Assembly (NCBI RefSeq): GCF_902497855.1
Contig: NZ_CABVHU010000001.1
Coordinates: forward strand, 504,595-568,594
From: Pseudomonas fluorescens
Lineage (GTDB): Bacteria; Pseudomonadota; Gammaproteobacteria; Pseudomonadales; Pseudomonadaceae
Direction of reading: 5' to 3'
DNA: 64,000 nucleotides
Under the pieces are notes generated by a model. The model made no database searches, was not told where the DNA came from, and saw only the letters and a program-made list of their open reading frames with translations. Made by a program: the position numbers and the translations under genes. Numbering within the stretch: position 1 is the first letter of the stretch; every line of letters begins with the position of its first letter. Below are positions 1 through 7,295 of this stretch, piece after piece.

Positions 1-1014
1 CAACTGGCGGTTCAGCAACCGGTAGCCGTCCAGGGCGTTATAGACAGGGGCATCCAGGCTGGCATCGGTCGGCAGTTCGGCGGGGCGACTGAGGCGCTGG
101 GTGGCGCCTGATTTCAACGCCCGGGCCATGCCGATCAACTGCACCCGAACCAGCCGATGCTCGGCTTTGAGCGTCGATTGCAGATTGGCCATGGCCACGG
201 GATCGCTGGCATCCGGCCGGGTATTGCCGAGGATCTCCAGGGTGCTGATACACAGGCGCAGATGGCGCTGGATGGCATCGAGTTCGGTCATGGAAATCTT
301 CACTTCCTTGGACACCGACGGCATCAGCGAGCGCAGTTGCAGCATCACCGTGTTCAGGCGGCCCATGATTTTGTGATATTCGTCATCGCTGACCGACTGG
401 CCATTGATGATGCGTGCGTGGATCGCCGCGCAGTCGCGCAAGGCATCGGCCAGGTTGTAGCGCCAGGAGTAGACCGCGTACAGCGGCAGGGCGAAGGAAA
501 ACGCCAGGGCCAGGGCAATGCCGATCAGGATGTCGACCCCGCGCCATAAGCCGTCGGTGACTGGATTGTCGCCGTGGCCGGCGACGATGAACACGGTAAT
601 CGCCGACAACAGTGCGGTGTAACCCCCCTTGCCGATGGCGTGGTACGAGAAGAACCCGCACACCACGGCCATCGCGAAATAGGTCAGCCATGGCATGCCG
701 AGCCAGGCCTCTTGTGCCACCAGCGCCAGACCGACAGCGGCACCGATCAAGGTGCCGATGGCGCGCTCGGCGGACTTTTTGCCGATATTGCCGTGATGCT
801 GCAAGCCGCCGATCACCACCAGCATCGTCACCGAGGCCCACTCACCGTGGGGCAGGTTGATCCCGGTGGTCAGCAGGATCGTGGCCAGCAACCCAAGCGA
901 TACGCGTACCGCGTGGATCAGCCTGGCGTGGCGATAGCGCCGGTACGGGTCCAGTAACGGACGCAGCATCCGGCGCAGCAGTGGTGGCAGTCGGTTGGCT
1001 CTGAATGTGCTCAG
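1..1014 (-). CDS. FUSC family inner-membrane transporter (partial, C-terminus off left edge)
   Basis: N-terminal ~338 residues of a FUSC/YccS-type membrane protein, a family linked to efflux of aromatic acids and other small molecules. Several hydrophobic segments are visible (around LGLLATILLTTGI, WASVTMLVVIGGL, AIGTLIGAAVGLAL, YFAMAVVCGFF and GVDILIGIALALAFSFALPL), followed by a soluble region. The frame is open across the aldehyde dehydrogenase stop. The only good Shine-Dalgarno, GAGGAGA at 1021-1027 (minus strand), lies 6 nt before a CTG at 1014. The first ATG in frame is at 969 and lacks a clear ribosome site. I therefore place the start at CTG 1014 with reservation. It follows the aldehyde dehydrogenase by about 10 nt and is probably cotranscribed with it. 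Confidence 0.75.
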   Translation of the reverse strand, partial: MSTFRANRLPPLLRRMLRPLLDPYRRYRHARLIHAVRVSLGLLATILLTTGINLPHGEWASVTMLVVIGGLQHHGNIGKKSAERAIGTLIGAAVGLALVAQEAWLGMPWLTYFAMAVVCGFFSYHAIGKGGYTALLSAITVFIVAGHGDNPVTDGLWRGVDILIGIALALAFSFALPLYAVYSWRYNLADALRDCAAIHARIINGQSVSDDEYHKIMGRLNTVMLQLRSLMPSVSKEVKISMTELDAIQRHLRLCISTLEILGNTRPDASDPVAMANLQSTLKAEHRLVRVQLIGMARALKSGATQRLSRPAELPTDASLDAPVYNALDGYRLLNRQL

Positions 1015-1025
1015 GCTTGATCTCC

Positions 1026-2651
1026 TCAGAAGATGTAATCGGTGGTCAGGAAACTCGAACTGCGTCCGCTGATGATGTCGCTGATGAGTTCCTTGTTGGT
1101 TTCCTGGAATTTGGTCGCCACCAGGGTACGAATCGAAAACACCCGCAGCGCATCATGTACCGACAGCGTACCTTCGGCGGAGTTCTTGCGGCCGTTGAAC
1201 GGGTAGGTGTCCGGCCCGCGCTGGCACTGGGCGTTGAGGTTGATCCGCCCGACCTGGTTGGCGAAGGTGTCCACCAGCCGGCCCACCGCCACCGGGTTGG
1301 TGCCGAAGATGCTCAGCTGCTGGCCGAAGTCCGATTCCAGGACGTAGTCGATCACCGTGTCCAGATGCCGGTAAGGCACGATCGGCACCACCGGCCCGAA
1401 CTGTTCTTCCTGGTAGACGCGCATCTGCGGCGTCACCGGGTACAACACGGCGGGGTAGAAGAACGAGGCGCGGGCTTCACCGCCGTTGGGGTTGACCACG
1501 GCGGCGCCTTTGCTCACCGCATCGGCCACCAGCGAGTGCAGGTAATCGACCTTGCTCGCCTCCGGCAACGGCGTCAGCGCGACACCGCTGTCCCACGGCA
1601 TGCCGGGTTTGAGCGTGGCGAGTTTGGCGTTGAATTTATCGATGAAGGCCTCGACCACATCTTCGTGGACGAAGAGGATTTTCAGCGCGGTGCAGCGCTG
1701 ACCGTTGAAGGACAGGGAACCGGTGACGGCTTCGTTCACGGCGTTGTCCAGATCCACCTCAGGCAGGATGATGCCAGGGTTCTTTGCATCCAGACCCAGC
1801 GCCGCGCGCAGACGGTGCGGCCTTGGGTGCAGTTTTTTCAGGTCGCTGGCGGCCTTGTTGGTGCCGATAAACGCAAAGATGTCGATCTTGCCGCTGGCCA
1901 TCAGCGCGCTGACGGTCTCGCGGCCGCTGCCGTAGATCACGTTGATCACCCCGGCCGGGAAGCTGTCGCGGAAGGCCTCCAGCAATGGACGGATCAACAG
2001 CACGCCGAGTTTGGCCGGTTTGAACACCACGGTGTTGCCCATGATCAGTGCCGGAATCAGCGTGGTGAAGGTCTCGTTCAACGGGTAGTTGTAAGGCCCC
2101 ATGCACAACGCCACGCCCATGGGCACGCGGCGGATCTGGCCGAGGGTGTCCTGTTCCAGCTCGAAGCGACTGGAGCGGCGGTCGAGTTCCTTCAGGGCGT
2201 TGACGGTGTCGACGATGTAGTCGCAGGTGCGGTCGAATTCCTTTTCCGAGTCCTTGAGGTTCTTGCCGATCTCCCACATCAACAGCTTGACCACCGCTTC
2301 ACGCTGTTCGCGCATGTGGCCGAGGAAGGTTTCGACGTGCTGGATCCGCTCGGCCACGCGCATGGTCGGCCACAACCCCTGACCCCGGTCATAGGCGCGG
2401 ACGGCGGCGTCGAGGGCCGTCAATGCAGTGTCCGCGTCGAGCAAAGGCGTGCTGCCGAGGATGACTTGTTCGTCGCCGTTCGCACCGGCCAGGTACACCG
2501 GGCTGCGGACCTGGGCGAGGGCGCCTGGCCAGGTTTTCAGCTCGCCGTCGACCAGGTATTCACGCTGCTCGATCTGGCCGTCGAGGCGGTATTTTTCCGG
2601 GATGTCGCCGGCAGAGGGAAACAGGTTGCCAAGGATCTGTGCTGTGGTCAT
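1026..2651 (-). CDS. NADP-dependent glyceraldehyde-3-phosphate dehydrogenase-like aldehyde dehydrogenase
   Basis: A 541-aa member of the ALDH superfamily closest to non-phosphorylating, NADP-dependent glyceraldehyde-3-phosphate dehydrogenases (GapN type), which oxidise an aldehyde to the acid in the cytoplasm. Visible marks are the Rossmann segment with GPYNYPLN (Asn188) and the catalytic thiol motif FNGQRCTALK (Cys320). The usual general-base glutamate segment (LELGGKNP) reads LGLDAKNP around residue 286-293, so the canonical Glu is absent and an Asp stands two residues later. The start at 2651 (MTTAQILGN) follows GGGGTAGCGAC. An upstream ATG would add 23 residues (start at 2720) but has no support. 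The natural substrate is not determinable from sequence. Confidence 0.85.
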   Translation of the reverse strand: MTTAQILGNLFPSAGDIPEKYRLDGQIEQREYLVDGELKTWPGALAQVRSPVYLAGANGDEQVILGSTPLLDADTALTALDAAVRAYDRGQGLWPTMRVAERIQHVETFLGHMREQREAVVKLLMWEIGKNLKDSEKEFDRTCDYIVDTVNALKELDRRSSRFELEQDTLGQIRRVPMGVALCMGPYNYPLNETFTTLIPALIMGNTVVFKPAKLGVLLIRPLLEAFRDSFPAGVINVIYGSGRETVSALMASGKIDIFAFIGTNKAASDLKKLHPRPHRLRAALGLDAKNPGIILPEVDLDNAVNEAVTGSLSFNGQRCTALKILFVHEDVVEAFIDKFNAKLATLKPGMPWDSGVALTPLPEASKVDYLHSLVADAVSKGAAVVNPNGGEARASFFYPAVLYPVTPQMRVYQEEQFGPVVPIVPYRHLDTVIDYVLESDFGQQLSIFGTNPVAVGRLVDTFANQVGRINLNAQCQRGPDTYPFNGRKNSAEGTLSVHDALRVFSIRTLVATKFQETNKELISDIISGRSSSFLTTDYIF

Positions 2652-2994
2652 GTCGCTACCCCGTCTGGATTGGGTGATGCGGATATGGTCTGTTATCGCT
2701 ATGCACTGTGACCAGGTCAAGGCCTGATCACGACGCGGCTGCCGAAAGTAGTGGCGCCAGGCCGTAAAACAGTCGCGCAGTGGTTTGAAACTCTTTGCAG
2801 GTTGCGTGTTCGATCAGTGCAGCTGAAACGTTTTACCAGATCGCTGCACCTATTGTCATGACCCCCGGCATGCTGGCTGTCATGATTGTTTAAAAGACAC
2901 TTGCGCCGTGCAACGAGGCAGCAATCTTTTGCCCCGAGAACACACAACGGCCAACGCTGCGGGTAAACTTCACGCTCTTTCCAAAGGAGTTCAT
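2652..2994. other. Divergent intergenic region, aldehyde dehydrogenase / DyP peroxidase
   Basis: This 343-bp stretch lies between two divergently transcribed genes and must hold both promoters. I see no REP unit, convincing hairpin or extra reading frame with a ribosome site in it, and I cannot name a regulator site. Confidence 0.5.
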
Positions 2995-3882
2995 ATGAGC
3001 CACTACCAGCCGGGCATTCTCGCCACCCCAGTCCCACCTCAAGCCCGTCATATGTTCTTCGCCCTGGAATCCGCCGCTGCACTCCCGGCCGCGCTCGACA
3101 ACTTGATGCAGCTGGTGGACGGCAAGTCGGCAGTGGTCGGTTTCGGCGAGTCCCTGGTCAAGGCGCTTCACGGCCAGATCGAAGGCTTGCGCCCCTTTCC
3201 GGCACTGACCGGGGTCGGCGTCGATAATCCGTCGACCCAGCACGCGCTGTGGTGCTGGTTGCACGGTGTCGACCGTGGCGAGTTGCTCAATCGCAGCAAC
3301 GCCATCGAAGCGGCCCTGGCACCGGCTTTGCGCCTGGTGCAGATGAACGAAACCTTCCGCCACCTCACCGGGCACGACCTGACCGGTTACGAAGACGGCA
3401 CTGAAAACCCCCACGACGAAGCCGCCGTGGCCGCCGCGCTGGTGGGTGAGGGCGCGGAAGGCCAGGTGGGTGGCAGCTTCGCCGCGATCCAGCAGTGGCA
3501 GCACGACCTGAAAGGCTTCCACGCGCTGCCGTCCCATGAGAAGGACAACATCATGGGCCGGCGCTTGAGCGACAACGAAGAACTCGACGACGCGCCGATC
3601 TCCGCTCATGTCAAACGCACCGCCCAGGAAAGCTTCGCTCCCGAAGCGTTCGTGGTACGCCGCTCGATGCCGTGGATCGAAGGTGACCGCGCCGGCCTGA
3701 TGTTCCTCGCCTTCGGTTTCTCCCTCGATGCGTTCGAGGCCCAACTGCGGCGCATGAGCGGTCTGGAAGATGGCATCACCGATGGTCTGTACCGCATGAG
3801 TCGGCCGATCACTGGCGGCTACTACTGGTGCCCGCCGCTCAAGAACGGTCGTCTGGACCTGCGTGCATTGCGCGTCGTCTGA
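2995..3882 (+). CDS. Dyp-type peroxidase
   Basis: A 295-aa dye-decolourising heme peroxidase. The family signature GxxDG is present as GYEDGTENP, giving the distal Asp, and the proximal heme His is in ISAHVKRT about 80 residues later. The C-terminal Arg/Phe segment SMPWIEGDRAGLMFLAFGFSLDAFEAQL is also typical. There is no Tat signal, so it is probably cytoplasmic. The start at 2995 is set by the strong ribosome site AAAGGAGT. No encapsulin gene is adjacent, unlike many DyP loci. Known activities are peroxide-dependent oxidation of dyes, phenols and possibly porphyrins; the physiological substrate is unknown. It stands alone and is followed by REP palindromes. Confidence 0.9.
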   Translation: MSHYQPGILATPVPPQARHMFFALESAAALPAALDNLMQLVDGKSAVVGFGESLVKALHGQIEGLRPFPALTGVGVDNPSTQHALWCWLHGVDRGELLNRSNAIEAALAPALRLVQMNETFRHLTGHDLTGYEDGTENPHDEAAVAAALVGEGAEGQVGGSFAAIQQWQHDLKGFHALPSHEKDNIMGRRLSDNEELDDAPISAHVKRTAQESFAPEAFVVRRSMPWIEGDRAGLMFLAFGFSLDAFEAQLRRMSGLEDGITDGLYRMSRPITGGYYWCPPLKNGRLDLRALRVV

Positions 3883-3926
3883 TTCTGTCGGTCTGTCAGC
3901 CACCACCGCCGCTGAACGTGCCACCG

Positions 3927-4084
3927 CCTTCGCCAGGCCGGCTCCTACACGGATTGGTGTCGTTCACGAATTTTTTGCGCACTGAAGATCCTCTGTAGGA
4001 GCCGGCTTGCCGGCGAAGGCGGTCTGTCAGTCAACACCTCTACTGACCGTGCCACAGCCTTCGCCGGCAAGCCGGCTCCTACAG
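3927..4084. repeat. REP palindrome cluster (one single unit plus an inverted pair)
   Basis: A lone unit at 3927-3950 is followed by a head-to-head pair at 3993-4084, with left arm TGTAGGAGCCGGCTTGCCGG and its complement on the right. The loop contains GTCTGTCAGTCAACA. It is the Pseudomonas fluorescens-type REP seen many times in this window. It lies after the peroxidase gene and may act as an mRNA end structure. Confidence 0.9.
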
Positions 4085-4207
4085 GAGATCGGCGTCGTCC
4101 ACCAATGCCGTGTTCGCTGAAGCTCCCGTGTGTTGCCGGCGAAATCTAACCTTATACCCAAATAGTATTTCTCAAGCCCGCCATTAGAACTTTAAGATCA
4201 CGTCATA

Positions 4208-4223
4208 ACTCGTTATAACAAGT
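4208..4223. promoter_or_regulatory. Candidate GntR/HutC-type operator
   Basis: ACTCGTTATAACAAGT is a 16-bp inverted repeat with one mismatched pair (ideal ACTTGTTATAACAAGT), ending 8 bp before the start codon of the GntR gene. Palindromes with a GT...AC core are typical of HutC-subfamily GntR operators. Autoregulation of the regulator and of the whole downstream unit is inferred from position. Confidence 0.45.
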
Positions 4224-4231
4224 GATCTGCC

Positions 4232-4984
4232 ATGACCGATAACGTTCTATCCCTGAGCAGTGTTCCGCTACACACCCAACTGCGGGATGTACTGCGCGCC
4301 CGCATTCTCGACGGCGAATACCCGCAAGACAGCCAGATGCCGTCCGAAAGCGAGCTCGGTGCGCTGTTCAAGGTCAGCCGCATCACCGTGCGCCAGGCGC
4401 TGGGGGACCTGCAGAAAGAGGGCCTGATCTTCAAGATTCACGGCAAGGGCACTTTCGTCGCCAAGCCGAAAACCTTTCAGAACGTCAGCACCTTGCAAGG
4501 CCTGGCCGAGTCCATGACCGGGCGTGGCTACGAGGTGATCAACCGCCTGCGCAGCTTCAAATTCATACCGGCCGACAAACTCGTCGCCGATCGCTTGCAG
4601 GTCGCCGAAGGCGAGATTGTGGCGCAGATCAAGCGGGTGCGGCTGATCAATCGCGAACCGATCTCGCTGGAAATCACCTACCTGCCCAAGGCCATCGGCG
4701 AGCGGCTGGAGAAGGCCGATCTGGTCACCCGCGACATTTTCCTGATCCTCGAGAACGACTGCGGCCTGGCCCTCGGTCACGCCGACCTGGCCATAGACGC
4801 GGTACTCGCCGACAGCGACCTGACCCAGGCGCTGAACGTCGAAACCGGCTCGCCGATCATGCGCATCGAGCGCCTGACCCACGACGCCAGCGGCCAGCCC
4901 CTGGACTTCGAACACCTTTACTACCGCGGCGATGCCTTCCAGTACCGCCTGCGGATCGACCGGCAAAAAGGGGATCAGACATGA
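4232..4984 (+). CDS. GntR family transcriptional regulator (HutC/UTRA type)
   Basis: A 250-aa regulator with an N-terminal winged helix (residues ~10-75; PSESELGALFKVSRITVRQAL is the recognition region, then GKGTFVAKP) and a C-terminal UTRA ligand domain (~95-245; ISLEITYLP, PIMRIERLTHDASGQPLDFEHLYYRGDAFQYRLRI). HutC-class proteins usually repress catabolic or uptake operons until an effector related to the substrate binds. It overlaps the next gene by 4 bp (ATGA), so it is translated as the first cistron of the AprA-like/transporter unit and is very likely its own controller. Confidence 0.92.
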   Translation: MTDNVLSLSSVPLHTQLRDVLRARILDGEYPQDSQMPSESELGALFKVSRITVRQALGDLQKEGLIFKIHGKGTFVAKPKTFQNVSTLQGLAESMTGRGYEVINRLRSFKFIPADKLVADRLQVAEGEIVAQIKRVRLINREPISLEITYLPKAIGERLEKADLVTRDIFLILENDCGLALGHADLAIDAVLADSDLTQALNVETGSPIMRIERLTHDASGQPLDFEHLYYRGDAFQYRLRIDRQKGDQT

Positions 4985-6726
4985 CCCACAGCGCTATGAA
5001 CAGAAGTACGCTTGAGCAGGAATACGACATCGTCGTGATCGGTGGCGGCACGGCCGGGCCCATGGCGGCGATCAAGGCCAAGGAACGCAACCGCGACCTG
5101 CGGGTGCTGCTGATCGACAAGGCCAACGTCAAACGCAGCGGCGCCATCAGCATGGGCATGGACGGCCTGAACAACGCGATCATTCCCGGTCACTCGACGC
5201 CGGAGCAGTACACCAAGGAAATCACCATCGCCAACGACGGCATCGTCAATCAGGCTGCGGTCTATGCCTACGCGACCCACAGCTTCGAGACTATCGAGCA
5301 ACTGGACCGCTGGGGCGTGAAATTCGAGAAAGACGAAACCGGCGACTACGCGGTGAAGAAGGTCCACCACATGGGCGCCTACGTGCTGCCGATGCCGGAA
5401 GGGCATGACATCAAGAAAGTCCTGTACCGCCAATTGAAACGGGCACGGGTCAGCATCACCAATCGCGTCGTTTGCACGCGCTTGCTGACCGACGAAGAAG
5501 GCGCGGTCAACGGCCTGATGGGCTTCGATTGTCGCACCGCCGATTTCCACGTGATCAAGGCCAAGGCCGTGATCCTCGCGTGCGGTGCCGCTGGCCGTTT
5601 GGGCCTGCCGTCCTCCGGCTACCTGATGGGCACCTATGAAAACCCGACCAATGCCGGCGACGGTTACGCCATGGCTTATCACGCCGGTGCGGAACTGGCG
5701 AACCTGGAATGCTTCCAGATCAACCCGCTGATCAAGGACTACAACGGCCCGGCCTGCGCCTACGTCACCGGTCCGTTGGGCGGTTACACCGCCAACAACA
5801 AGGGCGAACGCTTCATCGAGTGCGACTACTGGAGCGGGCAGATGATGTGGGAGTTCCACCAGGAGCTCGAAAGCGGCAACGGTCCGGTGTTCCTCAAGCT
5901 CGATCACCTGGCCGAGGAAACCATCCAGAACATCGAAGAGATCTTGCACAGCAACGAACGCCCGAGTCGCGGCCAGTTCCACGCCAACCGCGGCACTGAC
6001 TACCGCACGCAGATGGTCGAGATGCACATCTCGGAGATCGGTTTTTGCAGCGGTCACTCGGCGTCGGGGGTGTGGGTCAACGAGAAGGCCGAGACGTCGG
6101 TCAAGGGTTTGTACTCGGCGGGCGACATGGCCGCGGTGCCGCATAACTACATGCTTGGCGCGTTCACCTACGGCTGGTTCGCCGGCACCAACGCGGCGGA
6201 TTTTGTCGCCGGACGCGAATTTTCAGCGGTCGATGCGCAGCAGATCGAAACGGAAAAGGCACGGGTCTATGCGCCACTGGATCGCGAACACGGTCTGCCA
6301 CCGGCCCAGGTCGAGTACAAGCTGCGGCGTTTTGTGAACGACTACCTGCAGCCGCCGAAGGTGACCAAGAAGATGCAGATCGGCCTGCAACGCTTCAGCG
6401 ATATCCAGCGCGATCTCGATCAGATCAAGGCCCATAACGCCCACGAGCTGATGCGCGCCATGGAAGTCAGCATGATCCGCGATTGCGCCGAAATGGCCGC
6501 CCGCGCTTCGCTGTTTCGCGCCGAGAGTCGCTGGGGGCTTTACCACTATCGGGTCGATCACCCGCAACGCAACGACAGCGACTGGTTCTGCCATTGCCAC
6601 TTGAAGAAGGATGAAAACGGGCTGATGAGCAGTTTCAAGAAAGCCGTCGAGCCATACATCATCCCGCTGGATGCCGAGGAAATGCAGGCCTACGACCGGC
6701 TGCGAGTCGGTGCCTTTGCTGCCTGA
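4981..6726 (+). CDS. AprA-like FAD-dependent oxidoreductase (fumarate reductase/succinate dehydrogenase flavoprotein family)
   Basis: A 581-aa flavoprotein with an N-terminal FAD-binding motif DIVVIGGGTAGPMAA (GGGTAG at residues 21-26), a mid FAD segment ILACGAAG and a C-terminal GLYSAGDMA. Beyond the general fold, several segments look like the alpha subunit of adenylylsulfate reductase: the SGAISMGMDGLNN region near the N-terminus and the C-terminal ESRWGLYHYRVDHPQRND followed by KAVEPYIIPL. The next gene is an AprB-like ferredoxin, so the two probably form a heterodimer moving electrons between FAD and two Fe4S4 clusters. There is no sulfate-reduction or sulfur-oxidation gene nearby. The reaction is unknown; a sulfur or sulfonate compound brought in by the downstream transporter is my inference. 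Confidence 0.8.
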   Translation: MTHSAMNRSTLEQEYDIVVIGGGTAGPMAAIKAKERNRDLRVLLIDKANVKRSGAISMGMDGLNNAIIPGHSTPEQYTKEITIANDGIVNQAAVYAYATHSFETIEQLDRWGVKFEKDETGDYAVKKVHHMGAYVLPMPEGHDIKKVLYRQLKRARVSITNRVVCTRLLTDEEGAVNGLMGFDCRTADFHVIKAKAVILACGAAGRLGLPSSGYLMGTYENPTNAGDGYAMAYHAGAELANLECFQINPLIKDYNGPACAYVTGPLGGYTANNKGERFIECDYWSGQMMWEFHQELESGNGPVFLKLDHLAEETIQNIEEILHSNERPSRGQFHANRGTDYRTQMVEMHISEIGFCSGHSASGVWVNEKAETSVKGLYSAGDMAAVPHNYMLGAFTYGWFAGTNAADFVAGREFSAVDAQQIETEKARVYAPLDREHGLPPAQVEYKLRRFVNDYLQPPKVTKKMQIGLQRFSDIQRDLDQIKAHNAHELMRAMEVSMIRDCAEMAARASLFRAESRWGLYHYRVDHPQRNDSDWFCHCHLKKDENGLMSSFKKAVEPYIIPLDAEEMQAYDRLRVGAFAA

Positions 6727-6751
6727 GCCTCACCACAAGAGAGACCGCGAA

Positions 6752-6997
6752 ATGGCCTATGAACCCCAGGAAATATTCTTTCGCTCCAATGCGCCGGTCA
6801 CAGTCGATGAGGACCTGTGCATCGCCCATAAAGGCTGCACCGTGTGCGTCGACGTCTGCCCGATGGACCTGCTGGCGATCAACCCGGCCACGCAAAAGGC
6901 CTACATGGCCTTCGACGAATGCTGGTACTGCATGCCCTGTGAAAAGGACTGCCCGACCGGGGCGGTGAAAGTGGAAATACCCTATCTGTTGCGCTGA
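6752..6997 (+). CDS. AprB-like 2x[4Fe-4S] ferredoxin
   Basis: An 81-aa protein with two complete four-cysteine sets: Cys23-x5-Cys29-x2-Cys32-x3-Cys36-Pro and Cys57-x2-Cys60-x2-Cys63-x3-Cys67-Pro. The longer first spacing (x5) and the DECWYCMPCEKDCP second set resemble the iron-sulfur part of the beta subunit of adenylylsulfate reductase rather than a plain bacterial ferredoxin, though the long AprB tail is missing. The start at ATG 6752 follows AAGAGAGACC. It sits 25 bp after the flavoprotein and is most likely its electron-transfer partner. A REP pair follows it before the transporter genes. Confidence 0.85.
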   Translation: MAYEPQEIFFRSNAPVTVDEDLCIAHKGCTVCVDVCPMDLLAINPATQKAYMAFDECWYCMPCEKDCPTGAVKVEIPYLLR

Positions 6998-7008
6998 AAC
7001 CGGGACCC

Positions 7009-7165
7009 TGTAGGAGCTGGCTTGCCAGCGAAAGCGGTGTGTCAGTGACAGAGATGTTGAATGTGCCGACGTCTTCGCCGGCAAGCCGGCTCCTACAGGG
7101 ATTTGTGCCGAGTCAAATTTTGCAGACACCAGAGAAACCTGTGGGAGCGAGCTTGCTCGCGATCA
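7009..7165. repeat. REP inverted pair plus a half unit inside the transport/redox unit
   Basis: Two facing units at 7009-7099 (TGTAGGAGCTGGCTTGCCAG ... GCCGGCAAGCCGGCTCCTAC) are followed at about 7140-7165 by a single arm of the GTGGGAGCGAGCTTGCTCGC variant. They separate the ferredoxin from the binding-protein gene and could lower or end read-through. Confidence 0.85.
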
Positions 7166-7295
7166 GGCCGGGCCTGACAACAAAAAAGCCATCCGGCAAC
7201 CACCGGACGCCTGTTTCAAGACACCCCTCGTTTCCCACCACGCCCTGATCGTGGCGGAGACGAATATCCAAAAAATGATTCGAGGGGATTTACCT

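Noticed and set aside
1005..2711. A 568-codon open frame antisense to the aldehyde dehydrogenase
   Set aside because: High-GC Pseudomonas genes leave long open antisense frames; the protein is rich in Arg/His/Gln/Val without domain marks, and the minus-strand product has clear ALDH motifs.
2995..3882. DyP peroxidase as encapsulin cargo
   Set aside because: No encapsulin shell gene is adjacent, and the C-terminus (DLRALRVV) does not resemble the usual targeting tail.
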